Positions 7,358-14,340 of a DNA stretch of 15,805 bases are shown piece by piece. Position 1 is the stretch's first letter; every line of letters begins with the position of its first letter. Made by a program: the position numbers and the translations under genes. The stretch covers positions 1 through 15,805 of the forward strand of contig JAFWDF010000121.1 of NCBI GenBank assembly GCA_017534025.1. Direction: 5' to 3'. Source of the stretch: Bacillota bacterium. GTDB taxonomy: Bacteria > Bacillota > Clostridia > Peptostreptococcales > Anaerovoracaceae. Below the pieces are notes generated by a model that worked only from the letters and a program-made list of their open reading frames with translations, searched no databases and was not told the DNA's origin.

Positions 7358-8356
7358 TTACAGGCCGGTGCCTTTCTTTTCTCCCAGCAGATACCCGATG
7401 AGCTTGTGAATAATGGCAGCCACCGGCCAGATGATCCAGGTGCTCCACCAGTGGAAGGTCAGGAAACTGATGATCAGGTAAATGCAGGTGACCGTCGGCC
7501 AGTATACCGGCATCCAGTGGTTGAGGAAGTCACTTTCATACCGGATATCGTCCCGGTCGTATGCGCCGTAAGCGGCTCCGATGGTGCCTTTTTCATTGAC
7601 GGTGAGCAGGCGGTTGAAACCGGCGTGTCTTACGGAGGAAGCGACGATCAGAAAGACGCCGATTCCGGTCAGTAAAAAGATCATGGCGGCGGCGATCTCC
7701 TGAGGCACCTTGCTTACATTGAATGTGCCTGCCACGCTGACAGGGATGACGCTGACAATGCAGAGGACGATCCCGATGGTAATCATGAGGGCGTGGGAAA
7801 TCCGGATGCTGTCGATGCGGCTGCGCACATACTCCATGGTATCCATGCGGATGGTGCACGGTTCATAATTCAGGAAGCTCCAGCGTTTCATCAGCATGGC
7901 GCCGAATACGATCAGCCCGACACCGACGGCCGCACTGGCGAACATGAAGCCGATGCCCAGGGCGGTTGGCAGCTGGGTCCGGAACTCGAACGTGTCGCCG
8001 ATGATCGGCCCCATCACGCTGATGATGCAGAAGAATACCCCCAGCGCCAGTAAGAAGGCCCGTTTCTGCACGTCGTTCATATAATCCCGGGCTTCCTCCA
8101 TGGTAATGGTCCGGGTGGCGACGGTGTCCTCCGGGAGGATATAGCGGCTGATGCCCAGTTCCTCTGCAATCTCGTCCAGATTGCCGAATTCGGAGATCAC
8201 GATTCCGATGGCTTCATTGTCCGCTTTTCCCTCCGCGATCAGTTCCGAATATTTGTCTTCCATCATCTGACGGAGTTCCTGTTTGGCTTTTATCACTTCC
8301 GGGGTGTTCGGAAGCTGCGCAAACATGCTTTCTAGATAATTTCTGATAATTTCCAT
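7358..8356 (-). CDS. HAAS/DUF1700-like multi-pass membrane protein
   Basis: 332 residues. The first 90 or so are soluble and helical, with YLESMFAQLPNTPEVIKAKQELRQMMEDK and then EFGNLDEIAEELG. This resembles the helical domain (HAAS/DUF1700, also called permease prefix domain) typically encoded next to PadR regulators. About six membrane segments follow (approximately 100-120, 131-156, 188-211, 220-241, 284-301, 303-324). A likely role is to link PadR to a membrane or envelope signal, but this is inference from family context. Its start codon overlaps the padR stop (TAATG), and GGAG is 8 nt upstream, so translation is probably coupled. A 114-bp gap separates it from the DUF4097 gene. The charged stretch YGAYDRDDIRYESD at about 263-276 lies between segments 4 and 5. 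Confidence 0.75.
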   Translation of the reverse strand: MEIIRNYLESMFAQLPNTPEVIKAKQELRQMMEDKYSELIAEGKADNEAIGIVISEFGNLDEIAEELGISRYILPEDTVATRTITMEEARDYMNDVQKRAFLLALGVFFCIISVMGPIIGDTFEFRTQLPTALGIGFMFASAAVGVGLIVFGAMLMKRWSFLNYEPCTIRMDTMEYVRSRIDSIRISHALMITIGIVLCIVSVIPVSVAGTFNVSKVPQEIAAAMIFLLTGIGVFLIVASSVRHAGFNRLLTVNEKGTIGAAYGAYDRDDIRYESDFLNHWMPVYWPTVTCIYLIISFLTFHWWSTWIIWPVAAIIHKLIGYLLGEKKGTGL

Positions 8357-8703
8357 TACACTCTCTCCTCATCTGCAATAAATCGTTCTATGACTTCTTT
8401 GGTCAGCGCCCATTCCCGGCAGCGCGAAGAGTAGTACTCCCGCCCTGCGTCTGTGATCCGGTAGTACGTCCGGCGCTTGCCGGTATCCGGATCCTGGTAC
8501 GGATAGGATTCGATGTACCCGTTTTTCTCCATTCTCGTGAAAGCGGAGTAGAGGGTAGTCTCTTTGATCACGTATTTCTCTTCCGAGAGCTGACGGATCT
8601 TTTTGGATATTTCGTATCCGTAGGAAGGTGCTTCCCGCAGAAAGAACAGGATGATTGTGTCGTTGTAGCCGCGAATGATATCGCTGCTGATGCTCTGTTT
8701 CAT
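8356..8703 (-). CDS. PadR family transcriptional regulator
   Basis: 115 residues, a compact PadR of the short subfamily. The winged-helix domain is clear: DIIRGYNDTIILFFLREAPSYGYEISKKI, then the recognition region VIKETTLYSAFTRMEKNGYIES, the wing KRRTYYRITDAGREYY, and a short C-terminal helix (about 95-112) for dimerisation. PadR proteins usually repress their own operon and are released by ligand or by a partner. I took ATG 8703 because GAGGAG lies 9 nt upstream; an in-frame TTG at 8712 would add three residues. It is first in the operon and overlaps the next gene by one base. A 15-bp repeat array in its leader is the likely operator. Confidence 0.9.
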   Translation of the reverse strand: MKQSISSDIIRGYNDTIILFFLREAPSYGYEISKKIRQLSEEKYVIKETTLYSAFTRMEKNGYIESYPYQDPDTGKRRTYYRITDAGREYYSSRCREWALTKEVIERFIADEERV

Positions 8704-8753
8704 AAGAACCAACTCCTCTGTTCCATACAGAAAACACGAATTACTTTATTAAT

Positions 8754-8820
8754 CGTTGCAACGTCTGTCGGTGTTACGTCTATCGTTGCTACGTTTATCG
8801 TACTACGGCTGTCGTAGTAA
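8754..8820 (-). repeat. 15-bp tandem repeat array over the padR start site, candidate operator
   Basis: Units begin with CG at 8754, 8769, 8784, 8799 and 8813, so the period is 15, 15, 15 and 14. The core is CGT-N4-ACG; CGTTGCAACG at 8754-8763 is a perfect palindrome. The last two units form an inverted repeat, TACTACG (8801-8807) with CGTAGTA (8813-8819). The array abuts the -10 box of the padR promoter and covers the expected start site and early leader. Confidence 0.7.
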
Positions 8821-8848
8821 ATATAGCACCGGATTATATGTGTGTCAA
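8820..8848 (-). promoter_or_regulatory. padR operon promoter
   Basis: On the minus strand a perfect TTGACA (8843-8848), a 17-bp spacer and TATATT (8820-8825). The start site should fall near 8813, inside the inverted repeat, giving a leader of about 110 nt. Confidence 0.8.
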
Positions 8849-8874
8849 TATGGTAATGAATATTTTTTGAAAAA

Positions 8875-8903
8875 TTGCAAAAAACGCCGTTCACCTATAT
8901 AAT
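8875..8903 (+). promoter_or_regulatory. pckA promoter
   Basis: TTGCAA at 8875-8880, a 17-bp spacer and a perfect TATAAT at 8898-8903. It is divergent from the padR promoter with only 26 bp between the two -35 boxes. Transcription from about 8910 gives a leader of roughly 108 nt. Confidence 0.78.
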
Positions 8904-8928
8904 GATATGGATTACCCAATTTTTTAAA

Positions 8929-8995
8929 CCGGGGCAGGAAACTGCTGATTATTTCCTGCTCCCGGCGGGTTTGGTCAGTAATCAGCGTTTCCCTG
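8929..8995 (+). promoter_or_regulatory. Structured pckA leader with two competing folds
   Basis: Fold A: 8929-8941 (CCGGGGCAGGAAA) pairs with 8952-8965, 13 bp with one bulged T. Fold B: 8935-8951 (CAGGAAACTGCTGATTA) pairs with 8979-8995 (TAATCAGCGTTTCCCTG), 16 bp with two bulges, and it uses part of the same left arm. The eight bases GCTGATTA in the fold A loop could instead pair with 8979-8986 to make a pseudoknot. No T run is present. The ribosome binding site GGAG is at 9004-9007, 8 nt past the last paired base. Confidence 0.55.
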
Positions 8996-9017
8996 AAATA
9001 ACTGGAGATATATTTAT

Positions 9018-10601
9018 ATGTTGAATGCTAATGAACTGGGGCTGAAAAGCCCGAAAGTAATATATAGAAATATGGCGCCTGCCCGGCTGGTGGAGGCCGC
9101 GCTCCGGCGGGGCGAAGGCTCTCTGAGCCATACGGGTGCCCTTGTTGTGACTACCGGTAAATATACAGGAAGAAGCCCGGACGATAAATATATCGTGGAC
9201 ACACCGGGTATTCACGAAGATATTGACTGGGGCAGCGTCAACCGCCCGGTCTCCCGGGAGATCTTCGAAACCATTAAAAGCGGCATGATCGAATATTTTA
9301 ATGATAAGGAAGTCTTCGTATTTGACGGCATGGCCGGCGCAGATCCGAAATATACGCGAAAATTCCGGGTTATTAATGAACTGGCCAGCCAGAATCTGTT
9401 TATTCACCAGCTGCTGATCCGCCCGACGAAGGAGGAGCTGGAGCAGTTCGGTGAACCGGATTTCACCATTCTCTGTGCGCCGGGATACAAATGCGATCCG
9501 GAAGCGCTGGGCATTCATTCGGAAGCGGCCATTATCATTGATTATGAAGCGCACTATATCCTGATCGCCGGCTCCGCCTACGCCGGGGAAATCAAGAAGA
9601 GCATTTTTTCGACGATGAATTATGTGCTGCCGAAGGAAGACAATGTGCTTCCGATGCACTGCTCGGCCAATATGGATAAAGAAACCGGCGAATCCGCAGT
9701 GTTCTTCGGCCTGTCCGGCACCGGCAAGACCACGCTGTCCGCCAATGCGGAAAGAAGCCTGATCGGGGATGACGAGCACGGTTGGTCCGACGATGGTATT
9801 TTTAATTTTGAAGGCGGCTGCTATGCAAAGTGCATCAACCTGGATCCGGAAGCAGAACCGGAGATTTACGGAGCCATCCGCTTCGGCAGTCTGGTGGAAA
9901 ATGTGGTGATGGATCCGGAAACCGGAGTGCCGGATTACGCGGATGCTTCGCTGACGGAAAATACGCGGGTCGGTTATCCGGTGGAATTCATCAGCAATGC
10001 GGCTATTCCGGGCGTCGGCGGGATTCCGAAGGTCGTGATTTTCCTCACGGCAGATGCATTCGGCGTGCTGCCTCCGATTTCCAGGCTCAGCCGGGAAGCG
10101 GCGATGTATCATTTTGTGACCGGGTTTACCTCGAAGCTGGCCGGCACGGAGCGCGGCATCAAAGAACCGCAGCCGACTTTCTCCACTCTGTTCGGGCAGC
10201 CGTTCATGCCGATGAATCCAAAGGTGTACGCGGATATGCTGGGCGAGAGACTGGATAAATACCATACACAGGTTTATCTGGTCAATACCGGCTGGTCCGG
10301 AGGATCCTACGGGACCGGATCCAGAATTAAACTGCGCTACACCAGAGCCATGATCAACGCTGCGCTGGACGGTTCTCTGGAATCGGTGGAATACGCACAC
10401 AATGAGCGGTTCCGTCTGGATGTGCCGCAGTCCTGCCCGGGGGTGCCTTCGGAAATTCTGAATCCGCGGGATACCTGGGAAGACAAGGCGGCCTATGACA
10501 GAACGGCGGCGGATCTGGCGCGCATGTTCCGGGATAACTTTGAAACAAAGTATCCGTATATGCCGGAGGCCGTGAAAAATGCCGGCCCTTCTGCAGACTG
10601 A
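9018..10601 (+). CDS. pckA: Phosphoenolpyruvate carboxykinase (ATP)
   Basis: Converts oxaloacetate and ATP to PEP, ADP and CO2 in the cytosol; in some fermenters it runs in reverse to fix CO2. The 527-residue length is normal for the ATP-type enzyme. Features in order: TGKYTGRSPDDKYIV near the N-terminus, HCSANMDK, the P-loop GLSGTGKTTLSAN (about residue 233), the metal-binding LIGDDEHGW and GIFNFEGGCYAK, ENTRVGYPVEF, FLTADAFGVLPP, and LVNTGWSGGSYGTGSRIKLRYTRAMI near the end. All expected active-site segments are present. GGAG lies 10 nt before ATG 9018. A folded leader and strong promoter precede it. The next gene starts 33 bp downstream with no terminator between, so they are probably cotranscribed. 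Confidence 0.97.
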   Translation: MLNANELGLKSPKVIYRNMAPARLVEAALRRGEGSLSHTGALVVTTGKYTGRSPDDKYIVDTPGIHEDIDWGSVNRPVSREIFETIKSGMIEYFNDKEVFVFDGMAGADPKYTRKFRVINELASQNLFIHQLLIRPTKEELEQFGEPDFTILCAPGYKCDPEALGIHSEAAIIIDYEAHYILIAGSAYAGEIKKSIFSTMNYVLPKEDNVLPMHCSANMDKETGESAVFFGLSGTGKTTLSANAERSLIGDDEHGWSDDGIFNFEGGCYAKCINLDPEAEPEIYGAIRFGSLVENVVMDPETGVPDYADASLTENTRVGYPVEFISNAAIPGVGGIPKVVIFLTADAFGVLPPISRLSREAAMYHFVTGFTSKLAGTERGIKEPQPTFSTLFGQPFMPMNPKVYADMLGERLDKYHTQVYLVNTGWSGGSYGTGSRIKLRYTRAMINAALDGSLESVEYAHNERFRLDVPQSCPGVPSEILNPRDTWEDKAAYDRTAADLARMFRDNFETKYPYMPEAVKNAGPSAD

Positions 10602-10634
10602 GAAGACCGCGCAGCGGGAACCGGGGGATGAGAG

Positions 10635-12413
10635 ATGACAATTAATGAAAAGCTGAAGAACGGGTTTCTGATACTGGACGGCGCCATGGGCACGTACTTT
10701 TCCGAGCAGTATCCGGATTTTCCGTATCCCTGCGAATATGCGAATCTGGAGATGCCGGAAGCGGTCCGTTCTATTCATAAGGAATACATCGAAGCCGGCG
10801 CGGAGGTCATTAAAACAAATACATTCTCCGCAAACCCTGTGAATGAGGCTTTTTCCGGAGAACAATACGCGGAGGTGATCCGGGCAGGGTGCCGGATTGC
10901 GAAAGAAGCGGCGGAAGAGGCCGGACGGGAGACCGGGATTCTGGCGGACCTCGGCCCTCTGACCGGAACGGACGGAGAGTACGCGGCACAGATTTACCGG
11001 AAGATGATCGATGTGTTTCTGTCGGAGAATGTGACGGATTTCCTGTTTGAGACCAACAGCAATTGTTTCGGGATCCGGGAGGCGGCGGAGTACATCCGCT
11101 CAAGGGTGCCGGAGGCATTTGTCATGGTGTCTTTTGCGGTGCAGACAGACGGGTATTCCCGGGAAGGGTTTTATTATCTGGATCTGTTCCGGGAGATGAC
11201 GTCCTCCGGACTGATTGATGCGGTGGGGCTGAATTGTATTCTCAGCGCCCTGCATATGAACAGCCTGCTGCAGCAGGCTCCGGTGAAGCGCGCAGCGGTG
11301 TGCGCCATGCCGAACGGCGGATACCCGAGAGTGTTCGGGCGCCGCGTGGTGTACGAAGGCGATCCGGGTTTCTTCACGGAGCAGATGATGAAAATAGCCG
11401 GTGCGGGAGTTTCCGTACTGGGCGGCTGCTGCGGCACCACGCCGGCGTTTATCCGGGAGCTGTCTCAGGCCGTGCGCAGCGGAAAAGGTGCGGAGGCGGC
11501 GCCGCCGAAGGTGCGGCCGGCAATGAAAAAAGCCGCTGGCCCGGAGTCCAACCGGCTGTGGAAAAAGATCGAAGCCGGCAGCAAGGTCATTGCCGTGGAA
11601 TTCGATACACCGAAAGATTCCACCGGGGAATCCTTCATGGCAGGCGCCTGGCAGCTGAAAGCCGCCGGGGTGGATGCGATTACGCTGGCGGACTGTCCGA
11701 CCGCCCGGGCGCGGATGGATTCCAGCATCATGGCGTGCAAACTGCGCCGGGAGCTGGATATTGATACCATCCCTCATCTGACCTGCCGGGACCGGAACAT
11801 TAACGCTACCAAAGCGCTTTTGCTGGGCCTTTCCATGGAAGGGGTCAACAATGTCCTGCTGGTAACCGGAGACCCGATTCCTTCCGCAGAGAGGGATGAA
11901 GTGAAGTCCGTGTATCAGTACAATTCCAGGATGCTGACCCGTTTTGTAAAGTCTCTGAATGAAAATGAACTGAGCGTCCCGTTCCGGATTTTCGGCGCCC
12001 TGAATGTCAACGCGCGGAATTTCCAGTCCCAGATCAATATGGCGAAGAGCAAGATTGAGAACGGCGCAGCCTGCCTGCTGACGCAGCCGGTGCTGACCGA
12101 ACAGGCGCTGGAAAACCTGAAAAGAGCCAGGGAAGAGCTGGAATGCAGGATCCTGGGCGGCATTATTCCCGTGGTGAGCAGCCGCAATGCACGGTTCATG
12201 AACAGTGAAATCAGCGGCATTGAAGTGGCGGAGGACATCATCCGCCGGTATGAGGGCCGGGACAGAGCGGAATGCACGAAGCTGGCTGTTGAAATATCCA
12301 CGGATATCGCCCGCCGCATGCATCCGTACGTCGACGGATACTATCTGGTTACTCCGTTCAGCCGGGTGGACATCATCACAGAGATTGTGCGGAACATCCG
12401 GGAATTTGCTTGA
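10635..12413 (+). CDS. Bifunctional homocysteine S-methyltransferase / methylenetetrahydrofolate reductase
   Basis: 592 residues, a two-domain protein like Bacillus subtilis YitJ. The N-terminal domain (about 1-285) is a homocysteine methyltransferase barrel: ILDGAMGTYF, AGAEVIKTNTFSANP, AVGLNC and GGCCGTTPAFIREL (about residue 265). The last two supply the three zinc-binding cysteines. The C-terminal domain (about 310-592) is MetF-like: KVIAVEFDTPKDS, DAITLADCPTARARMDS, HLTCRDRN, NVLLVTGDPIPS and LLTQPV. MetF makes 5-methyltetrahydrofolate using FAD; the other domain moves a methyl group to homocysteine, so one protein links one-carbon flow to methionine. Alone, it cannot be said which methyl donor the first domain prefers. 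GGGGGA precedes ATG 10635. The TGA stop forms part of the -35 box of the next promoter. Confidence 0.93.
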   Translation: MTINEKLKNGFLILDGAMGTYFSEQYPDFPYPCEYANLEMPEAVRSIHKEYIEAGAEVIKTNTFSANPVNEAFSGEQYAEVIRAGCRIAKEAAEEAGRETGILADLGPLTGTDGEYAAQIYRKMIDVFLSENVTDFLFETNSNCFGIREAAEYIRSRVPEAFVMVSFAVQTDGYSREGFYYLDLFREMTSSGLIDAVGLNCILSALHMNSLLQQAPVKRAAVCAMPNGGYPRVFGRRVVYEGDPGFFTEQMMKIAGAGVSVLGGCCGTTPAFIRELSQAVRSGKGAEAAPPKVRPAMKKAAGPESNRLWKKIEAGSKVIAVEFDTPKDSTGESFMAGAWQLKAAGVDAITLADCPTARARMDSSIMACKLRRELDIDTIPHLTCRDRNINATKALLLGLSMEGVNNVLLVTGDPIPSAERDEVKSVYQYNSRMLTRFVKSLNENELSVPFRIFGALNVNARNFQSQINMAKSKIENGAACLLTQPVLTEQALENLKRAREELECRILGGIIPVVSSRNARFMNSEISGIEVAEDIIRRYEGRDRAECTKLAVEISTDIARRMHPYVDGYYLVTPFSRVDIITEIVRNIREFA

Positions 12414-12439
12414 CAGTAATGAGCGGACGTATTTATAAT
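12410..12439 (+). promoter_or_regulatory. Consensus promoter of the que operon, overlapping the upstream stop codon
   Basis: A perfect TTGACA at 12410-12415 and a perfect TATAAT at 12434-12439 with an 18-bp spacer. The -35 box shares bases with the TGA stop at 12411-12413. The predicted start near 12446-12447 is one or two bases before the first aptamer stem. Confidence 0.88.
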
Positions 12440-12446
12440 ACTTTTT

Positions 12447-12490
12447 TAGGACAGTTCATTGGTACCTTCCTGTCCTTAAACAAAACCGGG
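12447..12490 (+). promoter_or_regulatory. preQ1-I riboswitch aptamer
   Basis: P1 is a 7-bp stem, AGGACAG (12448-12454) with CTGTCCT (12470-12476). The loop begins TTC and ends in a cytosine (12469) directly before the 3' arm, the position of the base that recognises preQ1. The A-rich tail TAAACAAAACCGGG closely resembles that of the Thermoanaerobacter aptamer. P2 can form between TTGGT (12459-12463) and ACCGG (12485-12489), giving the H-type pseudoknot of this class. It lies directly upstream of preQ1 synthesis genes, which strongly supports the call. Confidence 0.82.
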
Positions 12491-12532
12491 ACCCGCTGAT
12501 GCCGCGGCGTTACGCGTAATCAGGTTTATTTC

Positions 12533-12562
12533 GGGTGCCTTGACGGCGCCCTTTTTCTATTT
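12533..12562 (+). terminator. Riboswitch-controlled intrinsic terminator before queD
   Basis: GGGTGCC (12533-12539) pairs with GGCGCCC (12545-12551) with one G-U pair, followed by TTTTTCTATTT. An antiterminator is available: ACCCGCTGAT (12491-12500) can pair with ATCAG (12519-12523) and CGGGT (12532-12536), which would break the terminator stem. Bound preQ1 should favour termination. Confidence 0.8.
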
Positions 12563-12581
12563 GCGGAACAGGAAATAACGT

Positions 12582-13001
12582 ATGTATTATCTGGAAACAG
12601 AAGCGAGTTTTGACGCAGCGCATTTTCTCGCCGGGTATGACGGAAAATGTGCCAATATTCACGGCCACCGCTGGCGGGTGGTGCTGACGATCCGCGGGGA
12701 CGAGCTGGCGGATGCCGGCCCGAAACGCGGCATGCTGGTCGATTTCGGAGATGTGAAGAATGATCTGAAAGCCGAAGCGGACAATCTGGATCACAGTCTG
12801 ATCATCGAGCGGGGCAGTCTGCGGCAGAAAACGCTGGAAGCCCTGCAGGAAGAGGGTTTCCGGGTGCTGGAGTTTGATTTCCGGCCGACGGCGGAAGAAT
12901 TTGCCCGGTACTTCTTTAACCGCATGAAAGCCAGAGGCTATGAAGCGGATACCGTCCGGGTTTATGAAACGCCGAACAATCAGGCAATGTACAGAGAGTG
13001 A
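12582..13001 (+). CDS. queD: 6-carboxy-5,6,7,8-tetrahydropterin synthase
   Basis: Converts dihydroneopterin triphosphate to 6-carboxytetrahydropterin, the second step to queuosine. The 139-residue protein has the zinc ligands His14 (FDAAHFL), His27 and His29 (NIHGHRW), the catalytic Cys23 (GKCAN), the MLVDFGDVK segment, Asp70-His71 (LDHSL) and Glu129 (VYETPNNQAMY). Length and residues are typical for QueD rather than for eukaryotic-type PTPS. AGGA lies 8 nt before ATG 12582. It is the first gene after the preQ1 riboswitch and terminator, and queE follows after 30 bp. Confidence 0.95.
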   Translation: MYYLETEASFDAAHFLAGYDGKCANIHGHRWRVVLTIRGDELADAGPKRGMLVDFGDVKNDLKAEADNLDHSLIIERGSLRQKTLEALQEEGFRVLEFDFRPTAEEFARYFFNRMKARGYEADTVRVYETPNNQAMYRE

Positions 13002-13031
13002 GCCCGGAGAAGCAGGGGGGAGATACTATTA

Positions 13032-13727
13032 ATGGAAAAGAATTCGGCAGAGAGTACGCGGCTGTTTCCGGTGGCCGAACATTTTGCCAGTATTAACGGC
13101 GAGGGAGCCAGAGCAGGAGAACCGGCGTATTTCATCCGTTTTACCAGCTGCAATCTGCAGTGTTCCTATTGCGATACCGCCTGGGCGAATGCGCCGGACG
13201 CGCCGTATGAAGCGCTGGGTGTGCAGGAAATCATGGAGCTTGTCCGGGAGGCCGGTTTGCGGGATGTGACGCTGACCGGGGGAGAACCGCTGCTGCAGAA
13301 AGGGCTGGAAGAGCTGCTGGAGAGCCTGCTGGCGGACGGCACACGCCGGGTGGAGATCGAGACCAACGGCAGCGTGAGCATCCGGCCGTTTCTGGATTTC
13401 GGCGGGAGAAGACCGGTTTTCACACTGGATTACAAGCTGCCGGGAAGCGGCATGGAAGCGGCTATGGATACTGAGAATTATCAGTATCTGGAACCGGAGG
13501 ACTCTGTGAAATTCGTCGTGTCCGGCAGGGAAGACATGGAAACGGCCTGTCGGATCATTAACACCTTTGACCTGGCAGAAAAATGCAATGTGTTTTTCAG
13601 TCCTGTGTTCGGACGGATCGAACCGGTGGAAATTGTGGATTTTCTTCTGGCAAACCGTCTGAACGGCGTGCGGCTGAATCTCCAGCTGCATAAGATTGTC
13701 TGGGATCCAGACAGGAGAGGGGTATAA
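13032..13727 (+). CDS. queE: 7-carboxy-7-deazaguanine synthase (radical SAM)
   Basis: Rearranges 6-carboxytetrahydropterin to 7-carboxy-7-deazaguanine (CDG) using S-adenosylmethionine and a 4Fe-4S cluster. In 231 residues it shows the N-terminal ASINGEGARAGEPAYFIRF, the cluster cysteines at 40, 44 and 47 (CNLQCSYC, so CX3CX2C), the SAM-binding LTGGEPLL at about 81-88 and the VEIETNGS strand at about 108-114. This is the short QueE form in which the N-terminal GEG segment is kept. A strong GGGGGGAG site lies 8 nt before the ATG. The stop is 2 bp before folE, and its last codons carry the folE ribosome binding site. Confidence 0.93.
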   Translation: MEKNSAESTRLFPVAEHFASINGEGARAGEPAYFIRFTSCNLQCSYCDTAWANAPDAPYEALGVQEIMELVREAGLRDVTLTGGEPLLQKGLEELLESLLADGTRRVEIETNGSVSIRPFLDFGGRRPVFTLDYKLPGSGMEAAMDTENYQYLEPEDSVKFVVSGREDMETACRIINTFDLAEKCNVFFSPVFGRIEPVEIVDFLLANRLNGVRLNLQLHKIVWDPDRRGV

Positions 13728-13729
13728 CA

Positions 13730-14302
13730 ATGGCTATAGATGAAAAAAAGATCGCTTACCATATTAAAGGAATTCTGGAAGCTCTGGGCGAGGATACGGA
13801 GCGGGAAGGCCTGCGCGAGACGCCGGAACGGGTGGCGCGCATGTACAGTGAAGTGTTTGCCGGCACACAGTATACGAATGATGAGATTGCGGCGATGTTC
13901 AGCAAGACCTTTGAATACGGCGGCGACGGCGGCGATATGGTGGTGGTGCGGGATATCGAGGTGTCCAGCTTCTGTGAGCATCATATGGCGCTGATGTATG
14001 ATATGAAGGTCACGGTGGCCTACCTGCCGCAGGAGCGGGTGATCGGCCTGAGCAAGATTGCCCGGGTGGCGGATATGGTTTCCAGACGCCTGCGGCTGCA
14101 GGAGCGGATCGGCAGTGATATCGCGGAGATCATTCAAAAGATCACAGGAAGTGAAGACGTGGCGGTACTGATCAGCGGATGCCACAGCTGCATGACTGCC
14201 AGAGGCATTAAAAAACCGGCATCGGTGACCTATACCACGACACTGCGGGGGAGATTCCGGGAAGAGCCGGCGCTGCTGGCACAGATCCGGATGGAGGAAT
14301 AG
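13730..14302 (+). CDS. folE: GTP cyclohydrolase I (type IA)
   Basis: Converts GTP to 7,8-dihydroneopterin triphosphate, the entry step shared by folate and queuosine synthesis. The 190-residue protein has the zinc ligands Cys82 and His85 (SSFCEHH) and Cys154 (GCHSCMTARG), plus VIGLSKIARV and the C-terminal VTYTTTLRG strand. Placing it directly after queE, two bases from its stop, suggests that here it feeds the QueD reaction; whether the genome has a second folE for folate cannot be seen. GAGGGG before the ATG overlaps the end of queE. It would be shut off with the rest of the operon by preQ1. Confidence 0.96.
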   Translation: MAIDEKKIAYHIKGILEALGEDTEREGLRETPERVARMYSEVFAGTQYTNDEIAAMFSKTFEYGGDGGDMVVVRDIEVSSFCEHHMALMYDMKVTVAYLPQERVIGLSKIARVADMVSRRLRLQERIGSDIAEIIQKITGSEDVAVLISGCHSCMTARGIKKPASVTYTTTLRGRFREEPALLAQIRMEE

Positions 14303-14340
14303 ACCGGGCGCAGCAGCAACGCGCTGAAGGCCTGAAGCAT

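Noticed and set aside
6887..7675. A 262-codon plus-strand frame that could have explained the terminator at 7262-7302
   Set aside because: It runs straight through that terminator, overlaps the DUF4097 gene and the HAAS-like gene, and has no family features.
8754..8820. Short regular repeats as a possible CRISPR array
   Set aside because: The units are only 15 bp, contiguous and imperfect, with no unique spacers and no cas genes.
8700..8894. A 64-codon minus-strand frame with pentapeptide-like repeats (NVATIDVTPTDVATI)
   Set aside because: The repeated peptide is just the translation of the 15-bp DNA repeats; the frame runs through the padR promoter and has no ribosome binding site.
8982..10865. 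A 627-codon open frame antisense to pckA on the minus strand
   Set aside because: It is a shadow of pckA, which has every family motif, a promoter and a ribosome binding site on the plus strand. The antisense protein shows no recognisable domain.
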